Source of the DNA: Xanthobacteraceae bacterium
GTDB lineage: Bacteria > Pseudomonadota > Alphaproteobacteria > Rhizobiales > Xanthobacteraceae
Assembly (NCBI GenBank): GCA_019746355.1
Contig: JAIESC010000013.1
Coordinates: 178,315-242,314 of the forward strand
Reading direction: 5' to 3'
Length of the DNA stretch: 64,000 nt
The notes under the pieces were generated by a model, which saw nothing but the letters and a program-made list of their open reading frames with translations, was not told the DNA's origin and did no database searches. The number at the start of each line of letters is the position of its first letter. Position 1 is the first letter of the stretch. The position numbers and the translations under genes were made by a program. Below are positions 8,034 through 16,819 of this stretch, piece by piece.

Positions 8034-9416
8034 TCAAATATTCGGCCGCGGCGCGCGCGCGACGCCGGACTGCTCCAGCGCATGGGCGACCCGCAACGCG
8101 ACATCCTCGCGCCACGGCGCGGCGATGATCTGGACCGCGATCGGCAGCGGCTTGAGCGGCACCGGTGCCGCCACGACCGGCAGGCCGATGAACGAAATCG
8201 GCTGGGTGTAGATGCCGATGTTCGGGCGAAGCGGCATCTCCACGCCATCGAGCACGAAGGTCTGCTGGCCGATTTTCGGGGCAACGCAGGGCATGGCTGG
8301 CGCGAGGATGACGTCGATGCCTTCGAACAATTTCAACACCTCGCCGCGATACCAGCGACGGAATTTCTGCGCATGGTTGACCAGCGCCGCCGGCACCATC
8401 GCGCCCGCGATCAGCCGGTCCCGTACCGCGGGATCGAAGTCTTTAGCGCGCGTGCGAAGCCTGTCGAGATGCAGGGCCGCGCCTTCCGTTGCGGTGATGA
8501 CGAAGGCCGCGGAACGCGCGCGCCCGGCCTCCGGAATGTCGATCTCGTGCGTTACGCCGAGCGCCTTGGCGACGATCGTCATGGTCTCGGCGGCTTCCGG
8601 TGAGATGCCTTTGCGGAAATAGCCGCCGGCAATCGCAATTCGCAGGCCGTCGATGCCAAATGCCAGGGTCGGCGCGACGCGTTCGACCGGCCGGCCGGCG
8701 CAGGCCGGATCGTCCGGGTCCGCGCCCTGCATGGCGTCGTAGGCCAGCGCAAGGTCGTCGGTGCTGCGCGCGAACGGGCCGAGATGGTCGAAGCTCGAAA
8801 CGAACGGGAAGGTGCGTGCCCGCGACAGGCGGCCATAGGTCGGCTTCAGCCCGAAGATGCCGCAGAACGACGACGGCACACGGATCGAGCCGTTGGTGTC
8901 GGAGCCGAGCGCGAGCGGCACGAGGCCACCGGCCACCGCGCCGCCCGAGCCGCCGGAGGAACCGCCGGTCATGCGGCTAAGATCGTGCGGATTGCGCGAG
9001 GCGCCGTCGTGCACGTTCTCGCCGGTGAAGTCATAGGCGTACTCGCCCATGTTGAGCGCGCCGATCAGAACCGCGCCGGCGGCCTCAAGGCGCTCGATCA
9101 ATGTCGCATCGCGAATTGCAGGCTTGTGATCGCGATTGATCTTGGAGCCCGCGAGCGTGGCGAGCCCGGCAACGTCAAACAGATTTTTGACCGCAAACGG
9201 CACGCCAGCGAGTGGCCCGAGCGCATTGCCTTCGCTCTGGGCGCTGTCAACGGCACGTGCTGTGGCGCGGGCGCGCTTCGCGACCACGCCGGAGAAGGCG
9301 TTGAGCTTGGGATTGAGCTGGTCGATGCGCGCGAGTGCGGCTTCGGTGATCGAAATCGCGCTTCGTTCGCCGCTCGAAACGGCGCGGGCAATCTCCGCGG
9401 CGCTGGTCCAGTCCAT
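8034..9416 (-). CDS. atzE: AtzE-type amidase (1-carboxybiuret hydrolase large subunit)
   Basis: The 460-residue amidase-signature enzyme has its catalytic triad at Lys77 (FAVKNLF), the GGSSGGSGG loop at 151-159 and Ser177 (SDTNGSIRVPSS). Length and N-terminus (MDWTSAAEIARAV) fit AtzE and the GatA-like group. The assignment to AtzE and not to a generic amidase rests mainly on the adjoining small gene, which matches AtzG, the GatC-like partner that AtzE needs. In cyanuric acid degradation AtzE removes an amide nitrogen from 1-carboxybiuret. The true substrate here could be another urea-like amide. The gap to the atzG stop is 9 bases. Confidence 0.85.
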   Translation of the reverse strand: MDWTSAAEIARAVSSGERSAISITEAALARIDQLNPKLNAFSGVVAKRARATARAVDSAQSEGNALGPLAGVPFAVKNLFDVAGLATLAGSKINRDHKPAIRDATLIERLEAAGAVLIGALNMGEYAYDFTGENVHDGASRNPHDLSRMTGGSSGGSGGAVAGGLVPLALGSDTNGSIRVPSSFCGIFGLKPTYGRLSRARTFPFVSSFDHLGPFARSTDDLALAYDAMQGADPDDPACAGRPVERVAPTLAFGIDGLRIAIAGGYFRKGISPEAAETMTIVAKALGVTHEIDIPEAGRARSAAFVITATEGAALHLDRLRTRAKDFDPAVRDRLIAGAMVPAALVNHAQKFRRWYRGEVLKLFEGIDVILAPAMPCVAPKIGQQTFVLDGVEMPLRPNIGIYTQPISFIGLPVVAAPVPLKPLPIAVQIIAAPWREDVALRVAHALEQSGVARAPRPNI

Positions 9417-9425
9417 CGTTGCGCC

Positions 9426-9692
9426 TCAGGCCTCGAACACGGGCGCCGGGTCGGTCTCGTCCGGCAGGGGAAAGCTTGCGACCAGCGCGCCGTGGCGCAG
9501 CGTGACCTCCAGGTGACTGCGAACCGCCGGCAGCCAGGCCTTGTCGATCTTGAGCTCAAGCGCGCGGGCGCCCGCGGCGATGAACGGGTCGAGCGGATGG
9601 GCAGGCGGCTTGACCTGCTTGGCCGGTTTGCTGCGCTTTGCGGTCTTGGCGGCCTTGCGCGCAATCCGCTGCTTCTTCGGACGCCGCGTCAT
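9426..9692 (-). CDS. atzG: AtzG-like small amidase subunit (DUF4089)
   Basis: This 88-residue protein has a very basic N-terminal tail (residues 1-30, rich in Lys/Arg) followed by the AtzG/DUF4089 core. The core is DPFIAAGARALELKID, WLPAVRSHLEVTLRHGALV and the ending DETDPAPVFEA. That last segment resembles GatC, which wraps around its amidase. AtzG is known to form a complex with AtzE. The order atzG-atzE with a 9-base gap fits that partnership. Its start overlaps the stop of the upstream ATPase gene by four bases, so the amidase and importer genes are translationally linked. The Lys/Arg tail is longer than I would expect and may be an addition in this lineage. Confidence 0.85.
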   Translation of the reverse strand: MTRRPKKQRIARKAAKTAKRSKPAKQVKPPAHPLDPFIAAGARALELKIDKAWLPAVRSHLEVTLRHGALVASFPLPDETDPAPVFEA

Positions 9693-11437
9693 GATCCGGC
9701 CGCCGCCCGGTTTGCTTCCGTCTGCTCCGGCCCGAAATTCGGATGCGGGATCGCCGCCAGCAATTCGCGCGTGTAGTCGGCCTCGGGCGAGAACAGCACC
9801 CGCTCGGTCGGGCCTTCCTCGACGATCCTGCCGGCGCGCATGACGATGACGCGGTCGCAGAGGAGGCGCACCACGTTGAGGTCGTGCGAGACGAACAGAT
9901 AGCTCATGCCGAGCGTGTCCTTGAGGTCCTGCAGCAGGTTGAGCACCACCGCCTGAACCGAAACGTCGAGCGCCGCGGTCGGCTCGTCAAGAATAATCAA
10001 ATCAGGCTTCAGCGCGATGGCGCGGGCGATGCCGACACGCGCCTTCTGGCCGCCGGAAAGCTGGTGCGGGAAGCGATCGAGCAGTTCCAGCGGCAGGCCA
10101 ACCTGCGCCGCGAGCTCCTCGCATCGGGCGCGGACGGTGTCGCGGCCCTTGATGTCGCCGAGCTGCAGGATCGGATCGGCGATGGCGCGCGCCGCGGTGA
10201 ACCGCGGATTGAGGCTGTCGGTCGGGTCCTGGAACACCATCTGGATGCGCTTGCGAAGCGGCAGCCTGGCGAACTGCTTGGCCGGAATTTCGCCGATGTT
10301 CTCGCCGTCGAACATGATCGTACCGTCGGTCTTGTCGATCAGCCGCATGATCATGGTGGAGGTGGTGGACTTGCCGCAGCCGGATTCGCCGACCAGACCG
10401 ACGCTCTCGCCGCGATAAACATCGAAGCTGACGCCGTCGACCGCGCAGAACACGTCCGGCTCGGGCGCGGGTCCGCGTCGCAGCGCCTTCTTCAAGGTCC
10501 CGCCGAAGCCCTCGAGGCCCTTGCGCGGGTATTGTTTCACCAGCTTGTCGACCACGAGCAGCGGCTTCCGCTCGGCGACATTGAGCTTGGCGACGGTCGC
10601 GCCAGGCGGAACGTCCGCCTCGGGCAGGAGGTCGCGCAGCGAAACGCCGGGCCGCGGTGTCGCCCGCATCAGCTTGCGCGTGTATCGGTGCGACGGTGCG
10701 GTGAAAATCGCCCGCGAGGTCGCGGTTTCCACGACGTGGCCCTTTTCCATCACCACGACGCGGTCGCAATAGGTCGCGGCCAGACCCAGATCGTGGGTGA
10801 TCAGGATCGTCGACATGCCGCGCTCGCGGGTAAGCTCGACGATCAGCTCCATCACCGTCCTCTGGGTGGTGACGTCGAGGCCCGTGGTCGGCTCGTCGGC
10901 AATAAGAAGTTGCGGGCGGCAGGCGAGCGCCAGCGCGATGACGATGCGCTGGCACATGCCGCCGGAAAGCTCGAACGGATAGGCATGATAGCGCTCGCGC
11001 GGCCGCGCGATGCGGACCTGTTCGAGCAGCTCGATCGCCTTTTCCGGGGCGTCGGACGGCGCGGCCTTGACGTGCTCCAGCAGCACGTCCTCGATCTGAT
11101 GGCCGACCTTGCGGATCGGATTGAGCGCCGCGCGCGGGTTCTGGAAGATCATCGAGATCTCGCGGCCGCGCAGCTCGCGCATCTCGTCCTCGCCGGCGTG
11201 GCGAACGTCGATGTTGGTGAACATCACCGAGCCGTCGGCGATCCGGCCGGCGCGGTCGAGAATGCGCATCACCGCGTAGGAGGTGACCGACTTGCCGGAG
11301 CCGGACTCGCCGACGATGCCGACCGTCTCGCCCTTGGCGATGGTGAGGTCGACATGCTGCACCGCCTTGACGATGCCGCGGCGGGTCGTGAACTCCACCG
11401 TCAGGTCGCGTACGTCGAGGAGCGGGATTGCGGTCAT
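9689..11437 (-). CDS. Double ABC ATPase of an oligopeptide-type importer
   Basis: The 582-residue protein fuses two ATPase modules of the DppD/DppF kind. Module 1 (about 1-270) has GESGSGKSVTS, LSGGMCQRIVIA and LIADEPTTGLDV. Module 2 (about 290-575) has GESGCGKSTTS, LSGGQKARVGIA and LILDEPTAALDV. The oligopeptide-binding C-terminal extension is present in module 1 (HRYTRKLM). It powers uptake through the two permeases encoded just upstream. It overlaps atzG by four bases and follows the DppC-like gene after 9 bases, so importer and amidase form one transcript. The substrate is probably a small nitrogen compound or peptide, inferred from context only. Confidence 0.93.
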   Translation of the reverse strand: MTAIPLLDVRDLTVEFTTRRGIVKAVQHVDLTIAKGETVGIVGESGSGKSVTSYAVMRILDRAGRIADGSVMFTNIDVRHAGEDEMRELRGREISMIFQNPRAALNPIRKVGHQIEDVLLEHVKAAPSDAPEKAIELLEQVRIARPRERYHAYPFELSGGMCQRIVIALALACRPQLLIADEPTTGLDVTTQRTVMELIVELTRERGMSTILITHDLGLAATYCDRVVVMEKGHVVETATSRAIFTAPSHRYTRKLMRATPRPGVSLRDLLPEADVPPGATVAKLNVAERKPLLVVDKLVKQYPRKGLEGFGGTLKKALRRGPAPEPDVFCAVDGVSFDVYRGESVGLVGESGCGKSTTSTMIMRLIDKTDGTIMFDGENIGEIPAKQFARLPLRKRIQMVFQDPTDSLNPRFTAARAIADPILQLGDIKGRDTVRARCEELAAQVGLPLELLDRFPHQLSGGQKARVGIARAIALKPDLIILDEPTAALDVSVQAVVLNLLQDLKDTLGMSYLFVSHDLNVVRLLCDRVIVMRAGRIVEEGPTERVLFSPEADYTRELLAAIPHPNFGPEQTEANRAAAGS

Positions 11438-11446
11438 GGCTGCTCC

Positions 11447-12331
11447 TCAGGTCCGTCGTTGCGGGTCGGCGATGTCGCGCAACCCGTCGCCGAGCAGGTT
11501 GAAGCAGAACACGGCGACCATCAGCGCGACGCCCGGAAAGAACGCAATCCACCACTCGCCCGATACCATGAAGGCCGCGCCTTCGGCGACCATGATGCCC
11601 CATTCGGCGGTTGGCGGCCGGACGCCGAGGCCGATGAACGACAGGCCCGCGGCGTTGAGAATCGCATAGCCCATGGTCAGCGACATCTGCACGATCATGA
11701 TCGGCATGATGTTGGGCAGGATGTGGCCGAGCAGAATGCGGAGCTCGCCGTTGCCGGAGAGGCGGGCGGCCTGCACGAAGCCCGCCTCGCGACGGACATT
11801 GGCCTCGGCCCGCGCCACGCGGGCATAGAGCGGGAAGTTCACGATCGCGGTGGCGAGGATGATGTTCTGCACGGTGTTGCCGAGCGCGGCGACGATGCCC
11901 ATCGCCAGCACGAACAGCGGGAACGCCATGATGGTGTCGGCGATGCGGCCGACGATGCGGTCGGGCCAGCCGCCGAAGAATCCCGCGGCGACGCCGGCGA
12001 GCCCGCCCATCAGGAACACCAGCGCGACCGAGGCGATGGCGATGAAGCAGTCGAGCCGGGTCGCGACGATGACGCGGCTGAACACGTCGCGGCCGAGCTG
12101 ATCGGTGCCAAACCAGTAAGTCGCGGACGGCGGCTTCAGCGCCGCAGCCGTGTTGCTCGCCAGCGGATCGTGCGGGACGACGGTGGGGCCGAACAGCGCC
12201 GCGAACACGATCAGCGCGAACAGGCCGAAGGCAAAACCCGTGACCTTGTTCTCGCCGATGACGTAGCGGCCATGGCGGATGAGCGCGACGAAGCCGCTCG
12301 ACGGGCGTGACGGTGCTGCGACGTCGCTCAT
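11447..12331 (-). CDS. Oligopeptide-type ABC permease, DppC-like
   Basis: The 294-residue inner-membrane protein has about six transmembrane segments. It has the N-terminal OppC_N-type segment (IGENKVTGFAFGLFALIVF) and the cytoplasmic EAA loop (REAGFVQAARLSGNGELRIL) that docks on the ATPase. The ending GDGLRDIADPQRR is typical of DppC. It overlaps the DppB-like gene upstream by four bases (ATGA). Together they form the membrane channel of the importer in this run. Confidence 0.93.
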   Translation of the reverse strand: MSDVAAPSRPSSGFVALIRHGRYVIGENKVTGFAFGLFALIVFAALFGPTVVPHDPLASNTAAALKPPSATYWFGTDQLGRDVFSRVIVATRLDCFIAIASVALVFLMGGLAGVAAGFFGGWPDRIVGRIADTIMAFPLFVLAMGIVAALGNTVQNIILATAIVNFPLYARVARAEANVRREAGFVQAARLSGNGELRILLGHILPNIMPIMIVQMSLTMGYAILNAAGLSFIGLGVRPPTAEWGIMVAEGAAFMVSGEWWIAFFPGVALMVAVFCFNLLGDGLRDIADPQRRT

Positions 12332-13341
12332 GCCTCGAGCCTCACGCGCGGATCGATCAGGCCGTAGAGAATGTCGATGATGAGATTGAGCGCGACGTAC
12401 ATCACTGCCATGGTCAGAACGAAGCCCTGCAGCGGCGCGAAGTCGGAGGCGATCAGCGCCTCAACCGCGAACGAGCCGATGCCGGGCCAGGCGAACACCT
12501 TCTCGACCAGCACGTTGGCGCCGAGCAGGAACGAGAACACCATGCCGAGCGTGGTAACCACCGGGATCATGGCGTTGCGGAACGCGTAGGTGACGATCAC
12601 GGTGTAGGGCGCGAGCCCGCTCGCGCGCGCGGTCCGCACGAAATCGGACGCGAGCACGGCGAGCATCGAGGCGCGCGTCATGCGGGCGATCGGCGCGAGC
12701 GAGAAGATCGCGAGCGTCAGCGCCGGCAGGATCAACTGCTTGAGGCTTGCGACGAACAGCTCGAGGTTGCCGGCGATCAGGCTGTCGATGAGATAGAAGC
12801 CCGTGACATGGGGCGGCGGACTGAAGAACACGTCGAGACGCCCGAGCGGCGCGGGCGCCCAGCCCAGCTGGTAGTAGAAGACGTAAACCAGGATCAGCCC
12901 GGTGAAGAACACCGGCAGCGATACGCCTGCCGTCGCCACCACGCGGCAGGCGTGGTCGAGCAAGGAACCGGGCCGCGTTGCCGCGACGATGCCAAGCGGC
13001 ACCGCGATCATCATGGAAACCAGCAGGCCGAGCAGCGTCAGCTCGGCGGAGGCCGGCAGCCGCGTCGCGATCTCCTTGCCGACCGGCTGCCCCGTGGTCA
13101 GCGAATGGCCGAGGTCGCCATGCGCGAGGTCGCTGATATAGCGGCCGAACTGAACGATCAGCGGCTTGTCGAGACCGAGACTGACGCGGATCTGCTCGAT
13201 CGCCTCCTTGGTGGCCGCGGGGCCCGCGAAATAGGCTGCCGGATCGCCGGGCAGCGCGCGGGTGAGCAGGAAGGTGACGATGACGACGCCGATCAGGCTC
13301 GGCACCGCGACCAGCATCCGCTTCACGATCATGCCAAGCAT
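12328..13341 (-). CDS. Oligopeptide-type ABC permease, DppB-like
   Basis: The 337-residue membrane protein begins with the DppB signature (MLGMIVKRMLVAVPSLIGVV, TFLLTRALPGDPA). It has six predicted membrane segments, the EAA-type loop FVRTARASGLAPYTV, and the ending LYGLIDPRVRLE. Its partner permease follows with a four-base overlap. The binding-protein gene upstream is separated by about 110 bases in which I see no gene. This is the usual binding protein - B - C - DF order of dipeptide-type importers. Confidence 0.93.
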   Translation of the reverse strand: MLGMIVKRMLVAVPSLIGVVIVTFLLTRALPGDPAAYFAGPAATKEAIEQIRVSLGLDKPLIVQFGRYISDLAHGDLGHSLTTGQPVGKEIATRLPASAELTLLGLLVSMMIAVPLGIVAATRPGSLLDHACRVVATAGVSLPVFFTGLILVYVFYYQLGWAPAPLGRLDVFFSPPPHVTGFYLIDSLIAGNLELFVASLKQLILPALTLAIFSLAPIARMTRASMLAVLASDFVRTARASGLAPYTVIVTYAFRNAMIPVVTTLGMVFSFLLGANVLVEKVFAWPGIGSFAVEALIASDFAPLQGFVLTMAVMYVALNLIIDILYGLIDPRVRLEA

Positions 13342-13453
13342 CCGCGCGCTCCCCTGCGTTGTCGCGAAGTCAGCTTTGGGTCGCCATGCCCGGGCTCGGT
13401 GCGGTGCTGTCGATGGCGCACGTCAGCGGCCGGGCTTGGCGAGCTCTTGAAAC

Positions 13454-15064
13454 CTAACCCTTCGCGAAGGCCCGATAGTCGAGCCGGCGGTGGAACCAGT
13501 ACTGGTAGCCGGTGACGTTCTTCTGCATCGCGACGTTCACGTAGGGCTGGAAGATCGGGATGCGCGGCATGTCGGCGAACGCCGTGTCGACAAAGCCCTT
13601 CACGTCCTTGTCGTAGCCGGCGTTGTCGCCTTCGGCCGCGGCCGTGACCGCGCCATCGACGAACCCGTCGAGCTCCTTCGACTGGTAGCTCATGGTGTTG
13701 AAGATCGAATTCTTGCCGTGATAGCACCAGATGAAGAAGTACTCGGGATAGTCGAGCCAGCCCGAGAACACGTTGGTGTAGAGCGGCAGCACCTTCTTGT
13801 TCAGCTCGGTGCGCCAGGTTGCGCCGGGGATCTTGTTGATCGTGACCTTGATGCCGATCTGGGCGAGGCTCTCCTGCACCAGCACGCAGAGCGGCTCGTT
13901 GACGCCGGCAAAGCCCAGATCGAACGACAGCGTGGTCTCGAAACCGTTCGGGTAGCCGGCCTCGGCCAGCAGCGCCTTGGCCTTGGCAAGGTCGGTGTTG
14001 AACTTGTGCGGTTGCGGCCAGGCCACCTCGGTCGCCTTGTCGGCCGGCGCGCCGAACATCGGCTTCGACAGGCCGAACAGCACCGCGTCCATGATCTTCT
14101 GGTACGGAATGGCGTAGGCCACCGCCTGCCGGACCTTGAGATTGTCGAACGGCGGCTTGGTCACGTTCATGCCGAGGTACTGAATGCCGTTCGAGTACGG
14201 CGTCGAGATGATGTTGAGCTTGGGATGGCTCTTCAGCTCGACGAAGTCCTTGTTCGGCAGATCGTAGGAGATATCGGCGTCGCCGCGCTCGAGCAGCGCG
14301 CGGCGGTTGCCGGCGGACGGCACCATGCGCCACACCACGCGTTTGACCTTGGGCAGCGGGCCGCCGGTCCACCTGTCGTTGCGCTCGAGGATGACCTCGG
14401 TGCCGGCGTTCCAGCTCACCACGCGATAGGCGCCGGAGCCCGCGGTGTTCTGCTTGGTGTATTCCATGCCCCACGGGTCTTTTTCCGTGGCGTGCTTCTT
14501 GACCAGCTCGGAGTTGTAGATCGCCGGCACGATCACCGCGAGGTCGGGAATGGTCAGGCGATCCTTGCGCAGGAAGTCGACGCGCACGGTGTGATCGTCG
14601 ACCACGACAAACTGCTCGGGCTTGGTCAGCGAGCCGGCGCCCATCTGGAAGGTCGGGAAGCCGCCGACGCTGACCGCGCGGTCGAGCGACCACTTCACGT
14701 CCTTCGCCGTGACCGGGGTGCCGTCGTGGAAGGTGGCATTCTTCTTCAGCTTGAACGTCGCCGACATCGGCCCGACGTTCATGTCCTCGGCGAGCTCGCC
14801 CTTGAACTTGTCGCGGTCGTAATAGGGGACGCCGTTGACGTCCTTCATCTCGTGGGTGATCAGCCGGTCGTAGCAATTCCACGACACCTCGTAGCCCGGC
14901 ACGTTGGTGCCGACGCCGTGGATGTCGATGTTGTTCGGGCCGCTCTCCGAAACGATCAGCAGCGTCTCCTGGCGCGACTGCGCCTTGGCCGGCGACCAGA
15001 CCGCCGGTGCCGCCATGCTGCCGGCGAGCGCCGCCGTGGATTTCAGGAAGTCGCGCCGTTTCAT
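13454..15064 (-). CDS. Family 5 extracellular solute-binding protein with Tat-type signal
   Basis: This 536-residue periplasmic binding protein belongs to the DppA/OppA group (SBP family 5). It starts at 15064 with MKRRDFLKSTAALAG, a twin-arginine signal (RRDFLK) ending near AKAQ. The mature part shows GPNNIDIHGVGTN and a family-like 'AEDMNVGPMSATFKLKKNA' region. The segment 'FHDGTPVTAKDVKWSLDRA' is the family-5 hallmark. The open frame continues upstream of the ATG but lacks any resemblance and a ribosome site. A GGGGGACC stretch lies upstream of 15064. It delivers substrate to the permeases and ATPase encoded downstream. The Tat signal implies folding, perhaps with a cofactor, before export. 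Confidence 0.92.
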   Translation of the reverse strand: MKRRDFLKSTAALAGSMAAPAVWSPAKAQSRQETLLIVSESGPNNIDIHGVGTNVPGYEVSWNCYDRLITHEMKDVNGVPYYDRDKFKGELAEDMNVGPMSATFKLKKNATFHDGTPVTAKDVKWSLDRAVSVGGFPTFQMGAGSLTKPEQFVVVDDHTVRVDFLRKDRLTIPDLAVIVPAIYNSELVKKHATEKDPWGMEYTKQNTAGSGAYRVVSWNAGTEVILERNDRWTGGPLPKVKRVVWRMVPSAGNRRALLERGDADISYDLPNKDFVELKSHPKLNIISTPYSNGIQYLGMNVTKPPFDNLKVRQAVAYAIPYQKIMDAVLFGLSKPMFGAPADKATEVAWPQPHKFNTDLAKAKALLAEAGYPNGFETTLSFDLGFAGVNEPLCVLVQESLAQIGIKVTINKIPGATWRTELNKKVLPLYTNVFSGWLDYPEYFFIWCYHGKNSIFNTMSYQSKELDGFVDGAVTAAAEGDNAGYDKDVKGFVDTAFADMPRIPIFQPYVNVAMQKNVTGYQYWFHRRLDYRAFAKG

Positions 15065-15204
15065 TGGAAGGTCCCCCGATGCTGCGAACGTGCCTGGGGT
15101 CTCTTCCGCAAAGGTCGTGCCAATTTGGGGTAATCGCGGTGGGTTTCGCCAAGTGGCTGATTCCAGGTCAGCTTTCCCATGCAGGGCGAACGGCCGCGCA
15201 AGCC

Positions 15205-15223
15205 TTCCGCCGAAGCGGCGGAA
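15205..15223. other. 8-bp perfect hairpin between signalling operon and importer
   Basis: TTCCGCCG and CGGCGGAA flank a 3-base loop. It follows the stop of the receiver-cyclase gene on the minus strand and precedes the binding-protein gene. No T-run follows, so if it terminates transcription it does so weakly; it may just stabilise a 3' end. Confidence 0.4.
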
Positions 15224-15228
15224 AACGA

Positions 15229-15240
15229 ATTGCATACAAT
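15229..15240. promoter_or_regulatory. Candidate GntR-type operator upstream of the binding-protein gene
   Basis: The 12-base site ATTGCATACAAT reads as ATTG-CATA-CAAT, close to the TTGTATACAA-like palindromes bound by FCD-type GntR regulators. It lies about 165 bases upstream of the importer binding-protein start. A GntR/FCD gene ends the same leftward run at 7363-8025, so autoregulation of the whole run is plausible. No matching site was looked for genome-wide. Confidence 0.35.
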
Positions 15241-15254
15241 AGGCGTATCGATGC

Positions 15255-16403
15255 CTAAATCTTGGGCGCTTCCGCTGCTGCTGCGGCGAACTGGCCGGCG
15301 GGCGGCGGGTCGCCCCGAAGCGCCTTGATGTCGAACGCCGCGACCGGCCGATGGAAGCCCTTGAGCTCAAGCTCGCCGACCGCATCGAAGTCGGTCAGCG
15401 CCTCGACCGCGGTGTGGACCTTGCCGTCGACCAGGATCTGGCCGCTCTTGGCCTCGCCGCACAGCCGCGCCGCGAGGTTCACCACGCGGCCGATCGCGGT
15501 GTAGTCGAAGCGGCCTTCGGAGCTGATGCGGCCCAGCGTGGCGTAGCCGTGCGCGATGCCCATGCCGAAGCCGAGGTCATGGCCGAGCTTTTTCCATTTC
15601 GTGGCCAGCGTCATCACCCGGTCGCGCATCTCGACCGCCATCTTCACCGCGCGCTCGCACGGGTCGGGGCAGGGGATCGGATCGTTGAACAGGATCATCA
15701 ATCCGTCACCGGCGAAGCGCTCGAGCGTGCCCTCGAAGCTGTTGATCAGGCCGGCGAGGCTGCCGTGATATTCGCGCAGCACCGCCATCACCTCTTCGGG
15801 CTCGGCGGTCTCGGCGAATGACGTGAAACCGCGCAGGTCGCAGAACACGATCGTCACGTCGCGGCGGTGACTGTCGAGCAGCTTCTCGCCGCCGGAGGAT
15901 AGCACCAGCTCGGCGATCTGCGGCGCGAGAAAGCGCTTGAGCCCGGACATGCGCTCGATCTCGCCGAGCTGCGTGGCGATGCGCTGCTCCAGGCCCTTGT
16001 TCAACTCCGCGATCTCGTCGTGAAGCTGCTTCAGGCGGAGCACGGACTTCACCCGTGCCACCAGCGCAGTCTGGTCGATCGGCTTGGTGAGGTATTCGTC
16101 AGCACCAGCCTCGAGCCCGGCCACGACGTCCTTGGTGTCGGCCTTCGCCGTGCAAAGGATGATCGGCGTGAACGGCATCGTCGGATCGTTCTTGATCCGC
16201 TTGCAGACCTCGATGCCGTCGATCTTCGGCATCATGATGTCGAGCAGGATCAGATCGGGCAGATGTTCCTTCGCCGCAGCGAGCGCCTCTTCGCCGTCGG
16301 CGGCCTGCTTGAGGTCGTAGCCGTGCGGACCGAGCCGCGCCAGCAGGATGTCGCGGTTGGTCTCGTTGTCGTCAACGATCAGGATACGCGGTGGATTGTG
16401 CAT
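15255..16403 (-). CDS. Response regulator with adenylate/guanylate cyclase output
   Basis: The 382-residue cytoplasmic protein has a receiver domain (1-120) with acidic pair Asp11-Asp12, phosphorylation site Asp55 (LILLDIMMP) and the KP motif (YLTKPID). A helical linker (about 125-170) follows, then a class III cyclase domain (about 180-360). The cyclase metal aspartates are visible in FCDLRGFTS and FAGDGLMILFND, and the transition-state region in YTAIGRVVNLAARL. It should make cAMP or cGMP when phosphorylated. It is the last gene of a leftward operon with two histidine kinases and a lone receiver, which presumably control it. It lies 50 bases after the receiver gene. Confidence 0.92.
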   Translation of the reverse strand: MHNPPRILIVDDNETNRDILLARLGPHGYDLKQAADGEEALAAAKEHLPDLILLDIMMPKIDGIEVCKRIKNDPTMPFTPIILCTAKADTKDVVAGLEAGADEYLTKPIDQTALVARVKSVLRLKQLHDEIAELNKGLEQRIATQLGEIERMSGLKRFLAPQIAELVLSSGGEKLLDSHRRDVTIVFCDLRGFTSFAETAEPEEVMAVLREYHGSLAGLINSFEGTLERFAGDGLMILFNDPIPCPDPCERAVKMAVEMRDRVMTLATKWKKLGHDLGFGMGIAHGYATLGRISSEGRFDYTAIGRVVNLAARLCGEAKSGQILVDGKVHTAVEALTDFDAVGELELKGFHRPVAAFDIKALRGDPPPAGQFAAAAAEAPKI

Positions 16404-16453
16404 ACAACATCGCCCATGTGGTGCATCTCATCCGGAAGTTTCTTTTCATCGAA

Positions 16454-16819
16454 TTATCTCGGCAGATATTCGCGGATTGTTGCCAGCAGCTGGCGCGGAC
16501 TGTACGGCTTCGTGACGTAGGCGTCGCAGCCCGCCTCGCGCGCCTTGCCCTCGTCGCCCGACAGCGCATAGGAGGTCACGACGATGATCGGGATGCTCTT
16601 GGTCGCGGGATCGGCCTTGATCCGGCGCGTCGCCTCGTAGCCGTCCATGATCGGCAGCTGGATGTCCATCAGGATCAGGTCCGGCTTGTGCTCGGTGACG
16701 GCGGTCAGCGCCTCCTGGCCGTTTTCCGCCTCGACCATCTCGTAGTCGACGCTTGAAAGAAGATCGCGGAGGATCTGCCGGTTATCTTCCTGATCCTCGA
16801 CCACGAGAATTTTGGTCAT
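16454..16819 (-). CDS. Single-domain response regulator
   Basis: The 121-residue protein is only a receiver domain, of the CheY/DivK kind. It shows Glu8-Asp9, the phosphorylation site Asp52 (LILMDIQLP), the switch Thr/Ser (IIVVTSYA) and Lys in YVTKPYS. I start it at ATG 16819 (MTKILVVEDQ), which overlaps the stop of the upstream kinase by four bases. It probably receives phosphate from one or both kinases and passes it on or acts by protein contact, since it has no DNA-binding domain. DivK-like proteins regulate cell-cycle or stress kinases in this class of bacteria; that role here is only a guess. Confidence 0.93.
   Translation of the reverse strand: MTKILVVEDQEDNRQILRDLLSSVDYEMVEAENGQEALTAVTEHKPDLILMDIQLPIMDGYEATRRIKADPATKSIPIIVVTSYALSGDEGKAREAGCDAYVTKPYSPRQLLATIREYLPR

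Noticed and set aside
6469..8211. A 580-residue plus-strand frame across atzF, the GntR gene and atzE
   Set aside because: It is a shadow frame of atzF and then antisense of the regulator, with no motif or codon support.
9743..12310. An 855-residue reading frame on the plus strand
   Set aside because: It is antisense to the ATPase and permease genes. The translation is Arg/Asp/Gly-rich, has no family motif, and follows the third-position pattern of the minus-strand genes.
13490..15133. A 547-residue plus-strand frame over the binding-protein gene
   Set aside because: It is antisense to the family 5 binding protein, which has clear motifs and a Tat signal.
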